The position numbers and the translations under genes are program-made. This document shows positions 19,650 to 28,150 of a DNA stretch of 64,000 bases, piece by piece (the stretch's first letter is position 1; every line of letters starts with the position of its first letter). The notes under the pieces were generated by a model that did no database searches, was not told the origin of the DNA, and saw only the letters and a list, made by a program, of their open reading frames with translations. The DNA comes from Rhodopseudomonas palustris (GTDB lineage Bacteria; Pseudomonadota; Alphaproteobacteria; Rhizobiales; Xanthobacteraceae): the NCBI RefSeq assembly GCF_007005445.1, contig NZ_CP041387.1, forward strand, positions 1,116,001 to 1,180,000, written 5' to 3'.

Positions 19650-20582
19650 ATGATTTTGCTTCTGGTCGCCGGCATCGCCTTCCTGCTGGCCGGAGCGGCG
19701 TCGATCATCATCGGCGTTCCGGTCAAGGAATTCAGCTTCGGCAACACGTTGATCCTGTCGGGCGTGGTGGGCGCGTGCACCGGTGCGCTGCTGCTTGGGC
19801 TCTCGGCAGTGATCCGGGAGCTACGGCTGGTCGCGGCCGGCCTGGCGGTCGAGGAGACCGGGTCGAGTTTCGCCGGGGCGAATGCGGCCAGGACGAATGT
19901 GACCAGGACGAATGCAACGAGGACTCCGGCGCGCGCCGCGATTCCGCCGGCGCCAGCCTCCGAGCCCGACAGCGATGCGTTGTTTCCGGGAGAGCGGCCC
20001 GAGCCTTCGTTGCCGCCGCCACAGCCTTTGGAGGCTGCTGCTGAGCCTGCCGGGACTGCGCCCTGGCAGGAGGAAGTGGCTACCCGTGATCGCGTGCGTC
20101 AGCGGGTGATGCCTCCGCTGGAGATCAAGCCGCCGCCTCCGGCGCCCGCTGAAATCTCATCGCCGCCTCCGCTCGACGCCGGCGAAGACGCAGCGCCGCC
20201 CAAGCGCCGGAATCTGTTGTTCGCCTCGTCGCGGCGCGAACGCGAACGGAGCGCCGCCGGCGCCACGGATGAGACCGGCGAGTCTTTCGCCGGTCATGGT
20301 CCGGTCGGGACTTCGCGCAGCTTCGAGGAAGCCTGGCCGCGGAAGCGTTCCGCGGCCGCCGAGGAGATGCCGCCAGTTCCGGAGCGCTCCGGGCTGCTGG
20401 AGCCGACCCCGGCACCGCGCAGCGAGGAAATGCAGCAGGTCACGGTGCTGAAATCGGGAGTCGTCGACGGCATGGCCTATTCGCTGTATTCGGACGGCTC
20501 GATCGAGGCGCAGATGCCGGAAGGGATGATGCGGTTCGAATCGATCGACGAGCTTCGGGAGCATCTGGAGCAACGGAGCTGA
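19650..20582 (+). CDS. Membrane-anchored proline/alanine-rich hypothetical protein
   Basis: A 310-residue protein. Two N-terminal transmembrane helices (about 1-23 and 30-54) are followed by a long low-complexity cytoplasmic or periplasmic region rich in Pro, Ala, Glu and Arg (55-260), including the repeat AARTNVTRTNATRTPAR. A short conserved-looking C-terminal module (VLKSGVVDGMAYSLYSDGSI to FESIDELREHLEQ, about 265-308) is a compact beta-alpha domain found at the end of related rhizobial proteins. Function not recognised. The ATG at 19650 has GGAG at a good distance; a GTG at 19620 would add ten residues. Confidence 0.7.
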   Translation: MILLLVAGIAFLLAGAASIIIGVPVKEFSFGNTLILSGVVGACTGALLLGLSAVIRELRLVAAGLAVEETGSSFAGANAARTNVTRTNATRTPARAAIPPAPASEPDSDALFPGERPEPSLPPPQPLEAAAEPAGTAPWQEEVATRDRVRQRVMPPLEIKPPPPAPAEISSPPPLDAGEDAAPPKRRNLLFASSRRERERSAAGATDETGESFAGHGPVGTSRSFEEAWPRKRSAAAEEMPPVPERSGLLEPTPAPRSEEMQQVTVLKSGVVDGMAYSLYSDGSIEAQMPEGMMRFESIDELREHLEQRS

Positions 20583-20781
20583 TACGCGCCGAACGCGAAT
20601 CTCGTCTGTTCGTCTACCTTGCTCGACTGCGCTGCCGTAAATAGACTTCGGTATTGGCAAGATTAGAATCGCCAACTTCCGGCGATCTGCCGACGACTGC
20701 CGAGTATCCCGGACAATTTGACCAGTGCGCCCGCGGAACACCTCCGCGCGGCGTATTCGAATGAGTGACGAAGGACAGCCG

Positions 20782-21198
20782 ATGAGTGACACCACGGGGA
20801 AGAGCTACATCGAGCTGACCGCTTCGATCGTCTCCGCCTATGTCAGCCACAACGCGACGCAGGCCAGCGAAATCCCGGCGCTGATAGGCCAGGTTCACGC
20901 GGCGCTCCAACGGCTCTCCGCCAGCCGCCCCGAAGCGGCGCCGCTGGAGCCTTCCAAGCCGGCGGTGCCGGTCAAGAAGTCGGTGACGCCGGAGTATCTG
21001 ATCTGCCTGGAAGACGGCAAACGCTTCAAATCGCTGAAGCGGCACCTGCGCACGCAATACAAGATGACGCCGGAGCAGTACCGCGAGAAGTGGGGACTTC
21101 CCGCGGACTACCCGATGGTGGCGCCGAACTACGCGGTGGAACGCTCGCAGCTCGCCAAGAAGATGGGGCTCGGCCAGCAGCGTCGTCGGCGCAAGTAG
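20782..21198 (+). CDS. mucR: MucR/Ros-family transcriptional regulator
   Basis: A 138-residue zinc-finger regulator of the Ros/MucR family, global repressors in Rhizobiales that bind AT-rich DNA. The N-terminal oligomerisation region (about 1-45) precedes the DNA-binding domain TPEYLICLEDGKRFKSLKRH, then LRTQYKMTPEQYREKW. The zinc site has Cys, then Asp where classical Ros has the second Cys (CLEDG instead of CLECG), followed by His and a further ligand region. The start at 20782 (MSDTTGKSY) has GAAGGA nine bases upstream; an in-frame ATG at 20761 is the alternative. Monocistronic; converges with the SDR gene. Confidence 0.93.
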   Translation: MSDTTGKSYIELTASIVSAYVSHNATQASEIPALIGQVHAALQRLSASRPEAAPLEPSKPAVPVKKSVTPEYLICLEDGKRFKSLKRHLRTQYKMTPEQYREKWGLPADYPMVAPNYAVERSQLAKKMGLGQQRRRRK

Positions 21199-21205
21199 CC
21201 CGGCA

Positions 21206-21946
21206 TCAAGCCGAGAAGCCGGCATCCGCGGTGATCATCGCGCCGGTGATCAGTCCGGCGGCCGGACTTGCCAGGAACGCGACGACGGCGGCGATCTCCT
21301 CGGGCTTGCCGTAGCGCCCGAGCGCCGTCAGGGCGCGGAGCTGGTCGGCTTGCTCGCCACTCGCCGGGTTCATGTCGGTGTCGATCGAGCCCGGCTGAAC
21401 CAGATTGACGGTGATGCCTTGCGGCCCGAGCTCACGGGACAGTCCGCGGGTGAAGGCGTGCAGCGCCGACTTGGTCATCGCGTACACGGTCGACCCCGCA
21501 AACGGCACCCGCTCGGCGAGCGTGGAACCGATCGAGATGATCCGCCCGCCCTCGCGGAGGTGCGGGATCGCGGCCTGCGACGCCAGCACCACGGCACGCA
21601 CGTTGACGTTGAGCAGCGCGTCGAGGTCGGCGAGGCTGAGTTCGGTGATCGGTCCGACCCGGCCGATGCCGGCATTGTTGACGAGAATGTCGAGGCCGCC
21701 GAGGTTCCCGGCCGCAGCCTCCACCGAGCGCTTCACTGCCGCCGGATCGGCACTGTCGGCCTGGATCGCGATGCCGCGGCGGCCGTTGGCCTCGATTGCC
21801 TTCACCACCTCGGCCGCGCGGTCGGCCGATCGCTCGTAGGTGATCGCGACGTCCGCGCCGTTGGCGGCCAGTTCGATCGCGATCCCGGCGCCGATTCCGC
21901 GCGCGGCTCCGGTCACCAGCGCTCGCTTGCCCGTCAGCTCAACCAT
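21206..21946 (-). CDS. Short-chain dehydrogenase/reductase
   Basis: A 246-residue classical SDR. The Rossmann motif TGAARGIG is near residues 12-19, NNAGI near 90, catalytic Ser in ISIGSTL near 139 and the YAMTK Tyr/Lys pair near 154-158. It resembles 3-oxoacyl-ACP reductase (FabG)-like enzymes and quinone-oxidoreductase-type SDRs. NADP(H) is likely from the GAARG context; the substrate is unknown. Divergent from a TetR regulator across an 81-base gap, the typical arrangement for repressor-controlled SDR genes. Confidence 0.9.
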   Translation of the reverse strand: MVELTGKRALVTGAARGIGAGIAIELAANGADVAITYERSADRAAEVVKAIEANGRRGIAIQADSADPAAVKRSVEAAAGNLGGLDILVNNAGIGRVGPITELSLADLDALLNVNVRAVVLASQAAIPHLREGGRIISIGSTLAERVPFAGSTVYAMTKSALHAFTRGLSRELGPQGITVNLVQPGSIDTDMNPASGEQADQLRALTALGRYGKPEEIAAVVAFLASPAAGLITGAMITADAGFSA

Positions 21947-21968
21947 GTCGCCCTCATTTTATGTAGTG

Positions 21969-22026
21969 ATCGATATAAAAATAGTTAGGTGAATTGCCGG
22001 AGGTGGGTCAAGCGATTTATATAGCG
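21969..22026. promoter_or_regulatory. Possible TetR operator in divergent promoter
   Basis: The short AT-rich intergenic region carries the inverted arms ATCGATATAAA (21969-21979) and TTTATATAGCG (22016-22026), 36 bases apart and sharing the TTTATAT core. This is compatible with binding sites for the adjacent TetR protein overlapping both promoters. Weak evidence. Confidence 0.3.
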
Positions 22027-22027
22027 A

Positions 22028-22663
22028 ATGATGCAGAAATCGGATTTGACCTTGGGAGAGCGAGCCGCGCGGACTCGCGGACGGCCGCGAGCGTTCGACA
22101 GGGCGCGAGCCCTGGCGCAGGCGACGCGGCTGTTCTGGGTCAAGGGCTATGAAGCGACCTCGATCGCCGATCTCACGCAGGCCATGGGGATCGGAGCTCC
22201 GAGCCTGTATGCGGCGTTCGGCTCCAAGGAAGCGCTCTACGCCGAGGCGCTGCGACACTACGAAAATACCTACGAGCAACTGGTCTGGGCCGGGTTCCAC
22301 AGCGCGCCGACCGCGCGTGAGGCGGTGAGCGCCTTTCTGCTCGACTCCGCGTCGGCGCTGACCGGGGCTCCCGACGATCATCCGCTCGGCTGCATGGTGA
22401 CGCTGTCGGCGGTGGGGAGCGAAGGCCACGCTGAACTCGGCGAGCTGGTGCGCGGCGCGCGTGCGGTGACGCTGCAGCGCCTGGAGGCGCGGCTGAGCGC
22501 GGCCGTCGCGGCGGGCGAGCTGCGGGCGGGGACCGAGGTTCACTCCCTTGCCCGGTTCTTTCAAGCCGTGCAGGCGGGAATGTCGATCCTGGCCCGGGAT
22601 GGCGCTAGCCGTGCCGAGCTGGATGCGGCCGCCCGCCATGCTTTGGCGCGCTGGGACGCATGA
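22028..22663 (+). CDS. TetR/AcrR-family transcriptional regulator
   Basis: A 211-residue regulator. HTH domain about residues 18-70: RGRPRAFDRARALAQATRLF, then GYEATSIADLTQAMGIGAPS and LYAAFGSKEALY. A ligand-binding helical domain follows with HPLGCMVTLSAVG near 120, typical of the YcdC/AcrR C-terminal group that often controls a divergent SDR. ATG at 22028, directly followed by a second ATG. Divergent from the SDR gene, which it probably represses. Confidence 0.9.
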   Translation: MMQKSDLTLGERAARTRGRPRAFDRARALAQATRLFWVKGYEATSIADLTQAMGIGAPSLYAAFGSKEALYAEALRHYENTYEQLVWAGFHSAPTAREAVSAFLLDSASALTGAPDDHPLGCMVTLSAVGSEGHAELGELVRGARAVTLQRLEARLSAAVAAGELRAGTEVHSLARFFQAVQAGMSILARDGASRAELDAAARHALARWDA

Positions 22664-22783
22664 TCGTCGGGCAGGTTGAAGGTTGAGGAAAAAAATCCGA
22701 ATATCGCGTCTCAGGGCTTGCGGCTCCGCTCCCGATATGTGAAAATTTTCCTAGAACGAGACTCTGGGAAAGGTCGAGACGAG

Positions 22784-23398
22784 ATGCAGAGCAAGCGCCG
22801 CGGGCGGAAGTCCGCCACAGCACGCGAGCAGGGCAGGGCCGAGGTCGACGGCTTTCGCGCCCGTCATCTGGATCTGACCGAACGCGAGATCATGACGGCC
22901 GAAGGGCTGGCGCGCGTCACCATGGATGAGAGCGAAAGCCCGCTGGCATGGCTGGCCCGCCGCAAGGGGCGGGATGGGCGCGCGCTGATAAGCGCCGAGC
23001 AGTTTGTCGCCGGCGAGCGGCTGCGTGCCGATTTCACGCGGGCCAACATGACGCCACGTGTCACCTCGAACTGGGGTGCTCCGACCGGCCGGGCCGGCCA
23101 GGGTGGCGGTGCGGGGGAGATGACCGATCTGGTGGTGGCGGCGCGTCAGCGGGTGCAGCACGCGCTCGACGCCTGCGGGCCGGAGTTCTCCGGCGTCCTG
23201 CTCGACGTCTGCTGCTTTCTCCGCGGGCTGGAGGATGTCGAGCGCGAGCGGGGCTGGCCGTCGCGATCCGCCAAGGTGGTACTGCAGCTCGCGCTGGATC
23301 GGCTGGCGCGGCACTACGGCGTTTCCCCGTGCGACGGACAAGCCAAGCCGCGGCTGCGGAGCTGGCTGGCGGACGATGCGGCGTTCGTGGTGCCGTAA
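22784..23398 (+). CDS. DUF6456 domain protein
   Basis: A 204-residue protein with a basic N-terminus (MQSKRRGRKSATAREQGRAE) and a C-terminal DUF6456 domain (about 95-200). LAWLARRKGRDGRALISAEQ near residue 47 is followed by the EFSGVLLDVCCFLRGLEDVE and SAKVVLQLALDRLARHYG stretches. Rhizobial members are helical, HTH-like and uncharacterised; DNA binding is plausible but unproven. ATG at 22784 with AAAGGTCGAG upstream. The 120 bases before it are AT-rich (a TTTTCC/GAAAA region) and likely hold its promoter. Confidence 0.78.
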   Translation: MQSKRRGRKSATAREQGRAEVDGFRARHLDLTEREIMTAEGLARVTMDESESPLAWLARRKGRDGRALISAEQFVAGERLRADFTRANMTPRVTSNWGAPTGRAGQGGGAGEMTDLVVAARQRVQHALDACGPEFSGVLLDVCCFLRGLEDVERERGWPSRSAKVVLQLALDRLARHYGVSPCDGQAKPRLRSWLADDAAFVVP

Positions 23399-23430
23399 AG
23401 CGACCGATCAGCCGTCGCGGTGGATCGCGG

Positions 23431-23859
23431 TCAGGTCGACGCGGCGAGGGTGTCGCGGGCGTCGGCCTTGATCCGCTCGATCATCGAGCGCAGGCCGTTG
23501 GAGCGCTGAGGCGTCATGTGCTCGCGAAAACCCAGTTCGTCGAACACTGCGATCGGCTCGGCGGCGAGGATCTGCTGTGGCGTGCGGCCCGACACCAGCG
23601 TCAGCAGAATCGCGATCAGGCCGCGCACGATGTGCGCATCGCTGTCGCCGAGATAGCTCAGCACCGGTTCGCCGGCCGCGTTGCGCGTCAGCTTGCGCGA
23701 CAGCCACACCTGGCTGGCGCAGCCCTGCACCTTGTTGGCGGCAGAGTGCTCGTCTTCGGGCATCGGCTGGAGCGTGCGGCCGAGTTCGATCACGTAGCGA
23801 TAGCGGTCGTCCCACTCGTCGAGCAGTGCGAAATTATCCCTGATCTCGTCAATCGTCAT
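23431..23859 (-). CDS. sufE: SufE-family Fe-S assembly sulfur acceptor
   Basis: A 142-residue SufE protein, sulfur acceptor and activator for the SufS cysteine desulfurase. The motif NKVQGCASQVWLS near residues 42-54 contains the active-site Cys that accepts the persulfide. The rest has the usual SufE length and pattern (LLTLVSGRTPQQIL; PQRSNGLRSMIERIKADA). ATG at 23859; an in-frame codon at 23913 would add 18 non-conserved residues. Not next to other suf genes here. Confidence 0.93.
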   Translation of the reverse strand: MTIDEIRDNFALLDEWDDRYRYVIELGRTLQPMPEDEHSAANKVQGCASQVWLSRKLTRNAAGEPVLSYLGDSDAHIVRGLIAILLTLVSGRTPQQILAAEPIAVFDELGFREHMTPQRSNGLRSMIERIKADARDTLAAST

Positions 23860-23974
23860 CGTGCCCCGTATCTGTCGGTCGCGGTTCGCTCGCGAGGGAA
23901 CCTCTATCGACAAATATATGGGTTCGCGGGCGCTCGAAAGCGAGAATCGCCTGATCCGGTGGTCGTGGATTGCC

Positions 23975-24397
23975 CTAATTGGTGGCAGTCGGCTTGGCGA
24001 TCATATCGATCGCCGCGGTTTCGGCGCCGGGCAGCTTCCACTCGATCTTCAGATCTTCCGCCGTCAGCGTATCCCGCGGCGCCAGCGACGGATCGGGCAC
24101 GTCGCCGCCGCCGATCGCGCCGGTCGGCTCGCCACGCTTCTCGGTAATGATCTGGTACAGTTTGCGCGCGCCTTCCTGCGCGCGATGACCGATCACCGTC
24201 GCGGCCTGTTCGCCGACCTCGCACGCCGCCGGCTGGCGCTTGCAGAACTGACTGAAATCGGACACTGCCGCACTCGCCGCAGACACCGCTTCGGAGGCGC
24301 CGATCTGCGGCAGCTTCTCCGAATCCGGTGTCGACTCGCGCGGTAGGAATACCAGCACCACGCCGATCCAAAACGCCAAGCGAAGCAGAAAGAACAT
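23975..24397 (-). CDS. DUF5330 membrane-anchored protein
   Basis: A 140-residue protein with one N-terminal membrane helix (MFFLLRLAFWIGVVLVFLP). A conserved helical region with two Cys follows (FCKRQPAACEVGEQAATVIG, near 44-63), then a C-terminal stretch LTAEDLKIEWKLPG. This pattern matches DUF5330, a family restricted largely to Alphaproteobacteria. Function unknown; the pair of cysteines could be oxidised in the periplasm. ATG at 24397. Confidence 0.75.
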   Translation of the reverse strand: MFFLLRLAFWIGVVLVFLPRESTPDSEKLPQIGASEAVSAASAAVSDFSQFCKRQPAACEVGEQAATVIGHRAQEGARKLYQIITEKRGEPTGAIGGGDVPDPSLAPRDTLTAEDLKIEWKLPGAETAAIDMIAKPTATN

Positions 24398-24749
24398 CTC
24401 GCGACCCCGTCGTCCAAATCCCCGTTGCGATTGGTCTCGCAATCAAACTCTGTCGTATCCAGCGGCAATGAATTCGGAGTTTTTTGGTTACTTACAATTC
24501 GAGCAAAGTCCGCGAAAAATCCCGTCGAAACGATTCGATGTAAACATTCGATTGACGGCGCTCGGCTTCTCCGCTCGCAATCGATTGACGTCCACCAATT
24601 CGAAACCATACCGCTGCGCGCTTTGAAACCATGCGTTCACCATGCGGTTCGAATGCGGTGTTCAGAGACACCTGGACGCGATGGCGAGCGGCAGTCTGCG
24701 ATCGCCTTAGTGTTCGTTTAAGGTCGCTCTGACAGGTTCGGCCAACCAC
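24398..24749. promoter_or_regulatory. Intergenic region upstream of sensor kinase
   Basis: 352 bases with clearly lower GC than neighbours and no convincing gene. AT-rich runs (GGAGTTTTTTGGTTACTTAC near 24475-24494) and several ATTCGA/TCGAAT repeats (24497, 24534, 24548, 24598) suggest a divergent promoter region for the DUF5330 and kinase genes. No known operator could be assigned. Confidence 0.35.
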
Positions 24750-26627
24750 ATGCGGGGCGCGGAAATGCTTCCCGTTACGAGGCGACCAGCGAGCGCGAGC
24801 AGCGTGGCAGTATCCAAAATCATCGGTGAGTGTCTCGATGCGTTGCTGCATCCGTCCGCGCGTCTCGACGCGCTGACGAGCGCGCGCCATCGTGCCTTCA
24901 TCGCGCCGCGCCTGCTCGGAAGCCTTGCCGCATTCGCGGCGTTCCCATTGTATCTGGTGTTGCGCGGCGCGCCGACCGCAATCGAAGCGGCGGCGCTGGC
25001 CTGGCTGATCGCACCGATTCTGGTGGCTTGGTTCCTGTCGCGCACCGGGCGCTACGAGCACGCGCATTTCCTGTCGTCGCTGGCGCTGACGGTGCTGGTG
25101 ATCGGGGTCGCGGCTCTGACTGGCGGCATTCAATCCTTCGCCGCCGTCTGGCTGGTAGTGATTCCGATCGAAGCGGCGCTCTCGGCGTCGCGCCGCGTCG
25201 TCACCTTCGCGGTGTCGCTGGCGCTCGGCGGCGCGCTGCTGCTGATCGCGCTCGGCGGATTCGGCTTGCTGCCGCAGCCCGAAGCCGCCGAAACCTCGAA
25301 TACGACGTTGGCTGCATTCGGGATCGGCTCTGCGGCGCTTTACGCCTCGGTCCTCGCCTATGGGGCGGCGTGGCTGGCGCGCACCAACGGCGCGTTGCTG
25401 AACGTCGAGGAAGAGCGCTATCGGCTGCTCGCCCGCAACATGAGCGACGTCATCTCGCGCCACAATCGCAACGGTGCGGTGCGTTTCATTTCGCCGGCTG
25501 CGGAGAACCTGATTGGGGTTCCGATGGTGCAGCTCGCCGAGCACGGGCTGTTCGATCGCGTCCATGTTGCCGACCGTCCAGCGTATCTGAAGGCGATCTC
25601 GGATGCCGCCCGCGGTCGCGAGACCGGCAGCGTCGAATTCCGCATCCGCCGCGAAGTGGTTCGCGATGAGCGCGGCCGGCCGTCGGCCGCCGAATTCGTC
25701 TGGGTCGAGATGCGCTGCCGGCCGCTCGAACCCGGCGCCGCCACGGCGCCCACAGGCGAGACCGAGGTCGTCGCGGTGATGCGCGACATCACCGAACGCA
25801 AGCTGCACGAACAGGCGCTGGACGAAGCTCGTGCAGAAGCCGACCGCGCCGACGATGCCAAGAGCCGGTTCCTCGCGACCATGAGCCACGAGCTGCGCAC
25901 GCCGCTGAATGCGATCATCGGTTTCTCCGACATGATCGTGCAAGAGGACGAACTGCGGCTCGGTGCCGAGCGGCGCAAGGAATACGCTCAGCTCATCAAC
26001 GATTCCGGTCAGCATCTGTTGTCGGTGGTCAACGGCATTCTCGACATGTCGAAGATGGAGTCCGGCAATTTCGAGATCGTCCCGGAGCCGTTCGCACCGC
26101 GCCCGGCACTGCTCAACTGCTGCAATCTGCTGGCGCTGAAGGCGCGCGACAGCGGCATCGATCTCGTCACCCGCGCGCCGGAGAATCTGCCCGACGTCGT
26201 CGGCGATCCGCGCGCGTTCAAGCAGATTCTGCTCAATCTGGTCTCCAACGCAGTCAAGTTCACCGAGCGCGGCGGCACCGTGACGGTGTCGGCCGCAGTC
26301 GAGAGCACGCGGCTGGTGCTTTGCGTCACCGACACCGGCGTAGGTATCGCGGAAGAGGACCTGAAGCGGCTGGGCGATCCGTTCTTCCAGGCCGGCAAGA
26401 CTTATCAGCGCCGCCACGAGGGGACCGGCCTCGGGCTGTCGATCGTCAAGAGCCTGGTGCGGATGCACGGCGGCGAGATCGACGTACGCAGCCAGATCGA
26501 TTGCGGCACCACCGTCACGGTGTCGCTACCGCTGGCGTTGCCGACAGCGAGCAACGTCACGACGTTGAACCCGGCGATGCCGGCGGACTCGCCGGCGCCG
26601 GACTACCAGGTGAAGAAGAGTGCCTAA
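24750..26627 (+). CDS. PAS-domain sensor histidine kinase, multi-pass membrane
   Basis: A 625-residue sensor kinase with about five or six transmembrane helices between residues 50 and 210. A PAS domain with C-terminal PAC follows (about 220-350, ending EVVAVMRDITERKLHEQ). HisKA has the phospho-accepting His380 in FLATMSHELRTPLNAIIGFS, and the HATPase domain has the N-box Asn500 in LLNLVSNAVKF, then DTGVGI and GTGLGLSI. Domain order resembles the DivJ/PleC kinase group that controls the CtrA pathway, but assignment to that pathway is inference. No response regulator is adjacent. Overlaps the next gene by eight bases. A second in-frame ATG at 24765 is possible. Confidence 0.88.
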   Translation: MRGAEMLPVTRRPASASSVAVSKIIGECLDALLHPSARLDALTSARHRAFIAPRLLGSLAAFAAFPLYLVLRGAPTAIEAAALAWLIAPILVAWFLSRTGRYEHAHFLSSLALTVLVIGVAALTGGIQSFAAVWLVVIPIEAALSASRRVVTFAVSLALGGALLLIALGGFGLLPQPEAAETSNTTLAAFGIGSAALYASVLAYGAAWLARTNGALLNVEEERYRLLARNMSDVISRHNRNGAVRFISPAAENLIGVPMVQLAEHGLFDRVHVADRPAYLKAISDAARGRETGSVEFRIRREVVRDERGRPSAAEFVWVEMRCRPLEPGAATAPTGETEVVAVMRDITERKLHEQALDEARAEADRADDAKSRFLATMSHELRTPLNAIIGFSDMIVQEDELRLGAERRKEYAQLINDSGQHLLSVVNGILDMSKMESGNFEIVPEPFAPRPALLNCCNLLALKARDSGIDLVTRAPENLPDVVGDPRAFKQILLNLVSNAVKFTERGGTVTVSAAVESTRLVLCVTDTGVGIAEEDLKRLGDPFFQAGKTYQRRHEGTGLGLSIVKSLVRMHGGEIDVRSQIDCGTTVTVSLPLALPTASNVTTLNPAMPADSPAPDYQVKKSA

Positions 26628-27435
26628 GACGAGAAAGGACGATGCACCGCGGCGTCGCGGTGCGGCGGCAGCCGCTGCGGAGAGTGAGGAGCGTGGATTT
26701 GCGATGCGGCTGATGCTGTCTAGTCCGAAGGACTTCGTCGCGGCGATGTTCGCCTCGGCCGCGGTCGTGGCGATCGTTACCAATGCGATCTTCATGCAGG
26801 CCGGCCAGCATCCGTCGCCGATGTTCGGGAGCGCCGCGCCGTCCACTTCGATTTCGATCGTGACGCTGCCGCGACCGCGACCGCTCGACGCCGAGCCGCG
26901 CGCTGCGGATACCAAGGCGCTCGACCCGAAGCTGCTCGAACCGACCGTGACCGAGGTGAAGCCGTCCGAATCCCGGGCGGTGGACTCCAGGCCGGTCGAA
27001 GCCAGGCATGCGGAGCCGAAGCCGGTCGAGCTGCGCCCGGTCGAAACCAAAGCGGCCGAGACGCGTCGGCCGGAGCCGCGCCCGGTGCGTGGCCGTGCCG
27101 CCGAGGCGGAGGATCCGCTCGGCAATCTGGTGCGAGCCACCGCCCCGCACAGCGCCGCCTCGTCCGCCGGTGCCCCGCGCCCGCCGGCCGCGATTCCCAA
27201 CTCGGGCCGCGACCCGGTCGGAGACATGATCACCTCGTCGCGCCGGATCGCCTCGGTGCAGCGCGCCCTGACCCAATACGGTTACGGCCAGCTCAAGCCG
27301 ACTGGCACCGCAGGCTCCGACACCCAGGCCGCCATCGCCCGCTTCGAACGCTCCCGCAATCTGCCGGTCACCGGTCAGATCTCCGATCGCGTCGTGCGCG
27401 AGCTCGGGCTGATGATCGGGCATCCGATCGATTAG
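26620..27435 (+). CDS. Membrane-anchored peptidoglycan-binding protein
   Basis: A 271-residue protein with a cytoplasmic basic N-terminus, one membrane helix (about 37-60, FVAAMFASAAVVAIVTNAIF) and a long repetitive linker of ExKPVE/RxVE-type repeats (about 95-170). A C-terminal peptidoglycan_binding_1 domain spans about 205-265 (RIASVQRALTQYGYGQLKPT; DTQAAIARFERSRNLPVTG). GTG start at 26620 inside the kinase gene, so the two are co-translated. It may carry cell-wall contact information to the kinase; that is inference from coupling only. Confidence 0.85.
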   Translation: MPKTRKDDAPRRRGAAAAAAESEERGFAMRLMLSSPKDFVAAMFASAAVVAIVTNAIFMQAGQHPSPMFGSAAPSTSISIVTLPRPRPLDAEPRAADTKALDPKLLEPTVTEVKPSESRAVDSRPVEARHAEPKPVELRPVETKAAETRRPEPRPVRGRAAEAEDPLGNLVRATAPHSAASSAGAPRPPAAIPNSGRDPVGDMITSSRRIASVQRALTQYGYGQLKPTGTAGSDTQAAIARFERSRNLPVTGQISDRVVRELGLMIGHPID

Positions 27436-27440
27436 GGGCG

Positions 27441-27468
27441 GCGGCTTTTCGTTTGAAAACCGCTTTTT
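27441..27468 (+). terminator. Rho-independent terminator after the kinase operon
   Basis: Stem GCGG-(c)-TTTTC / GAAAA-CCGC with loop GTTT followed by TTTTT, starting six bases after the stop codon of the peptidoglycan-binding gene. Confidence 0.75.
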
Positions 27469-27577
27469 ACTCGAAAGAGACCGCTGTCGCTCCAGACGGT
27501 GGCCAACCAGCGATCACTCTGTTCTCGCATCCTGGCTGCGATTTGCTCAGCCCCCAGAATCCTCTACAAGCCGCCCT

Positions 27578-27919
27578 ATGAGACTGAAGAGTGCGATTTG
27601 GGTGTCGGCCTACTTGCGACGCTGCCAGACCGAGGGCGTGTTCGGCGCAGTGAGTAGGCGCGGGGCCGAGGACGCCGGGGCGGTGTTCGTCAAGGTCGTG
27701 ACCTCGAACGGCCTGGCGATGTTGTACGTGCCGGCGCCGCAGACCGCTTACGAGGACGAGCGGCCATTCGATCGGGTGTTCGTGCCGATGTCGCCGACGC
27801 CGCAGCCTGAAGCCGACGTCGATGCACGTCTCGCCAAGGAAATCCGGTTCGATCCCGACATCTGGATCGTCGAAACCGAAGACCGCGCGGGGCGGCATTT
27901 TCTCGATCTGGCAAAGTAA
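27578..27919 (+). CDS. DUF1491 family protein
   Basis: A 113-residue protein matching the alphaproteobacterial DUF1491 family over its whole length: LKSAIWVSAYLRRCQTEGVF at the start, DAGAVFVKV near 32, and the C-terminal EIRFDPDIWIVETEDRAGRH. No catalytic motif or membrane segment; function unknown. ATG at 27578, own transcription unit. Confidence 0.85.
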   Translation: MRLKSAIWVSAYLRRCQTEGVFGAVSRRGAEDAGAVFVKVVTSNGLAMLYVPAPQTAYEDERPFDRVFVPMSPTPQPEADVDARLAKEIRFDPDIWIVETEDRAGRHFLDLAK

Positions 27920-27982
27920 GCTGGAGCGGTTGATCGCCTCATTGAGGCGAATCCGGCCGTCCTCAAGGGACTGATATATGAG

Positions 27983-28097
27983 TCCTGATCCTCAAAGGAT
28001 CCCGACGAAGCCGGGCGTCTCGAAAGATGAGGAAGCGCAGAGCCCCGCGGCGCGTGGTTCGAGACGGCGCTTTGCGCCGCCTCACCATCAGGTTGTG
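27983..28097. repeat. Interspersed palindromic repeat, modules B+A
   Basis: Third copy of the dispersed element: module B first (TCCTGATCCTCAAAGGATCC to GTCTCGAAAGATGAGG), then module A (GTGGTTCGAGACGGCGC to CTCACCATCAGGTTGTG). Module order is reversed relative to the copy at 8162-8293, showing that the two modules move or pair independently. Confidence 0.75.
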
Positions 28098-28150
28098 CCT
28101 GTGGTGAGCCTCCGGAAGCGCACGCATGACTTCATCGAGAAAGGAAGTGC

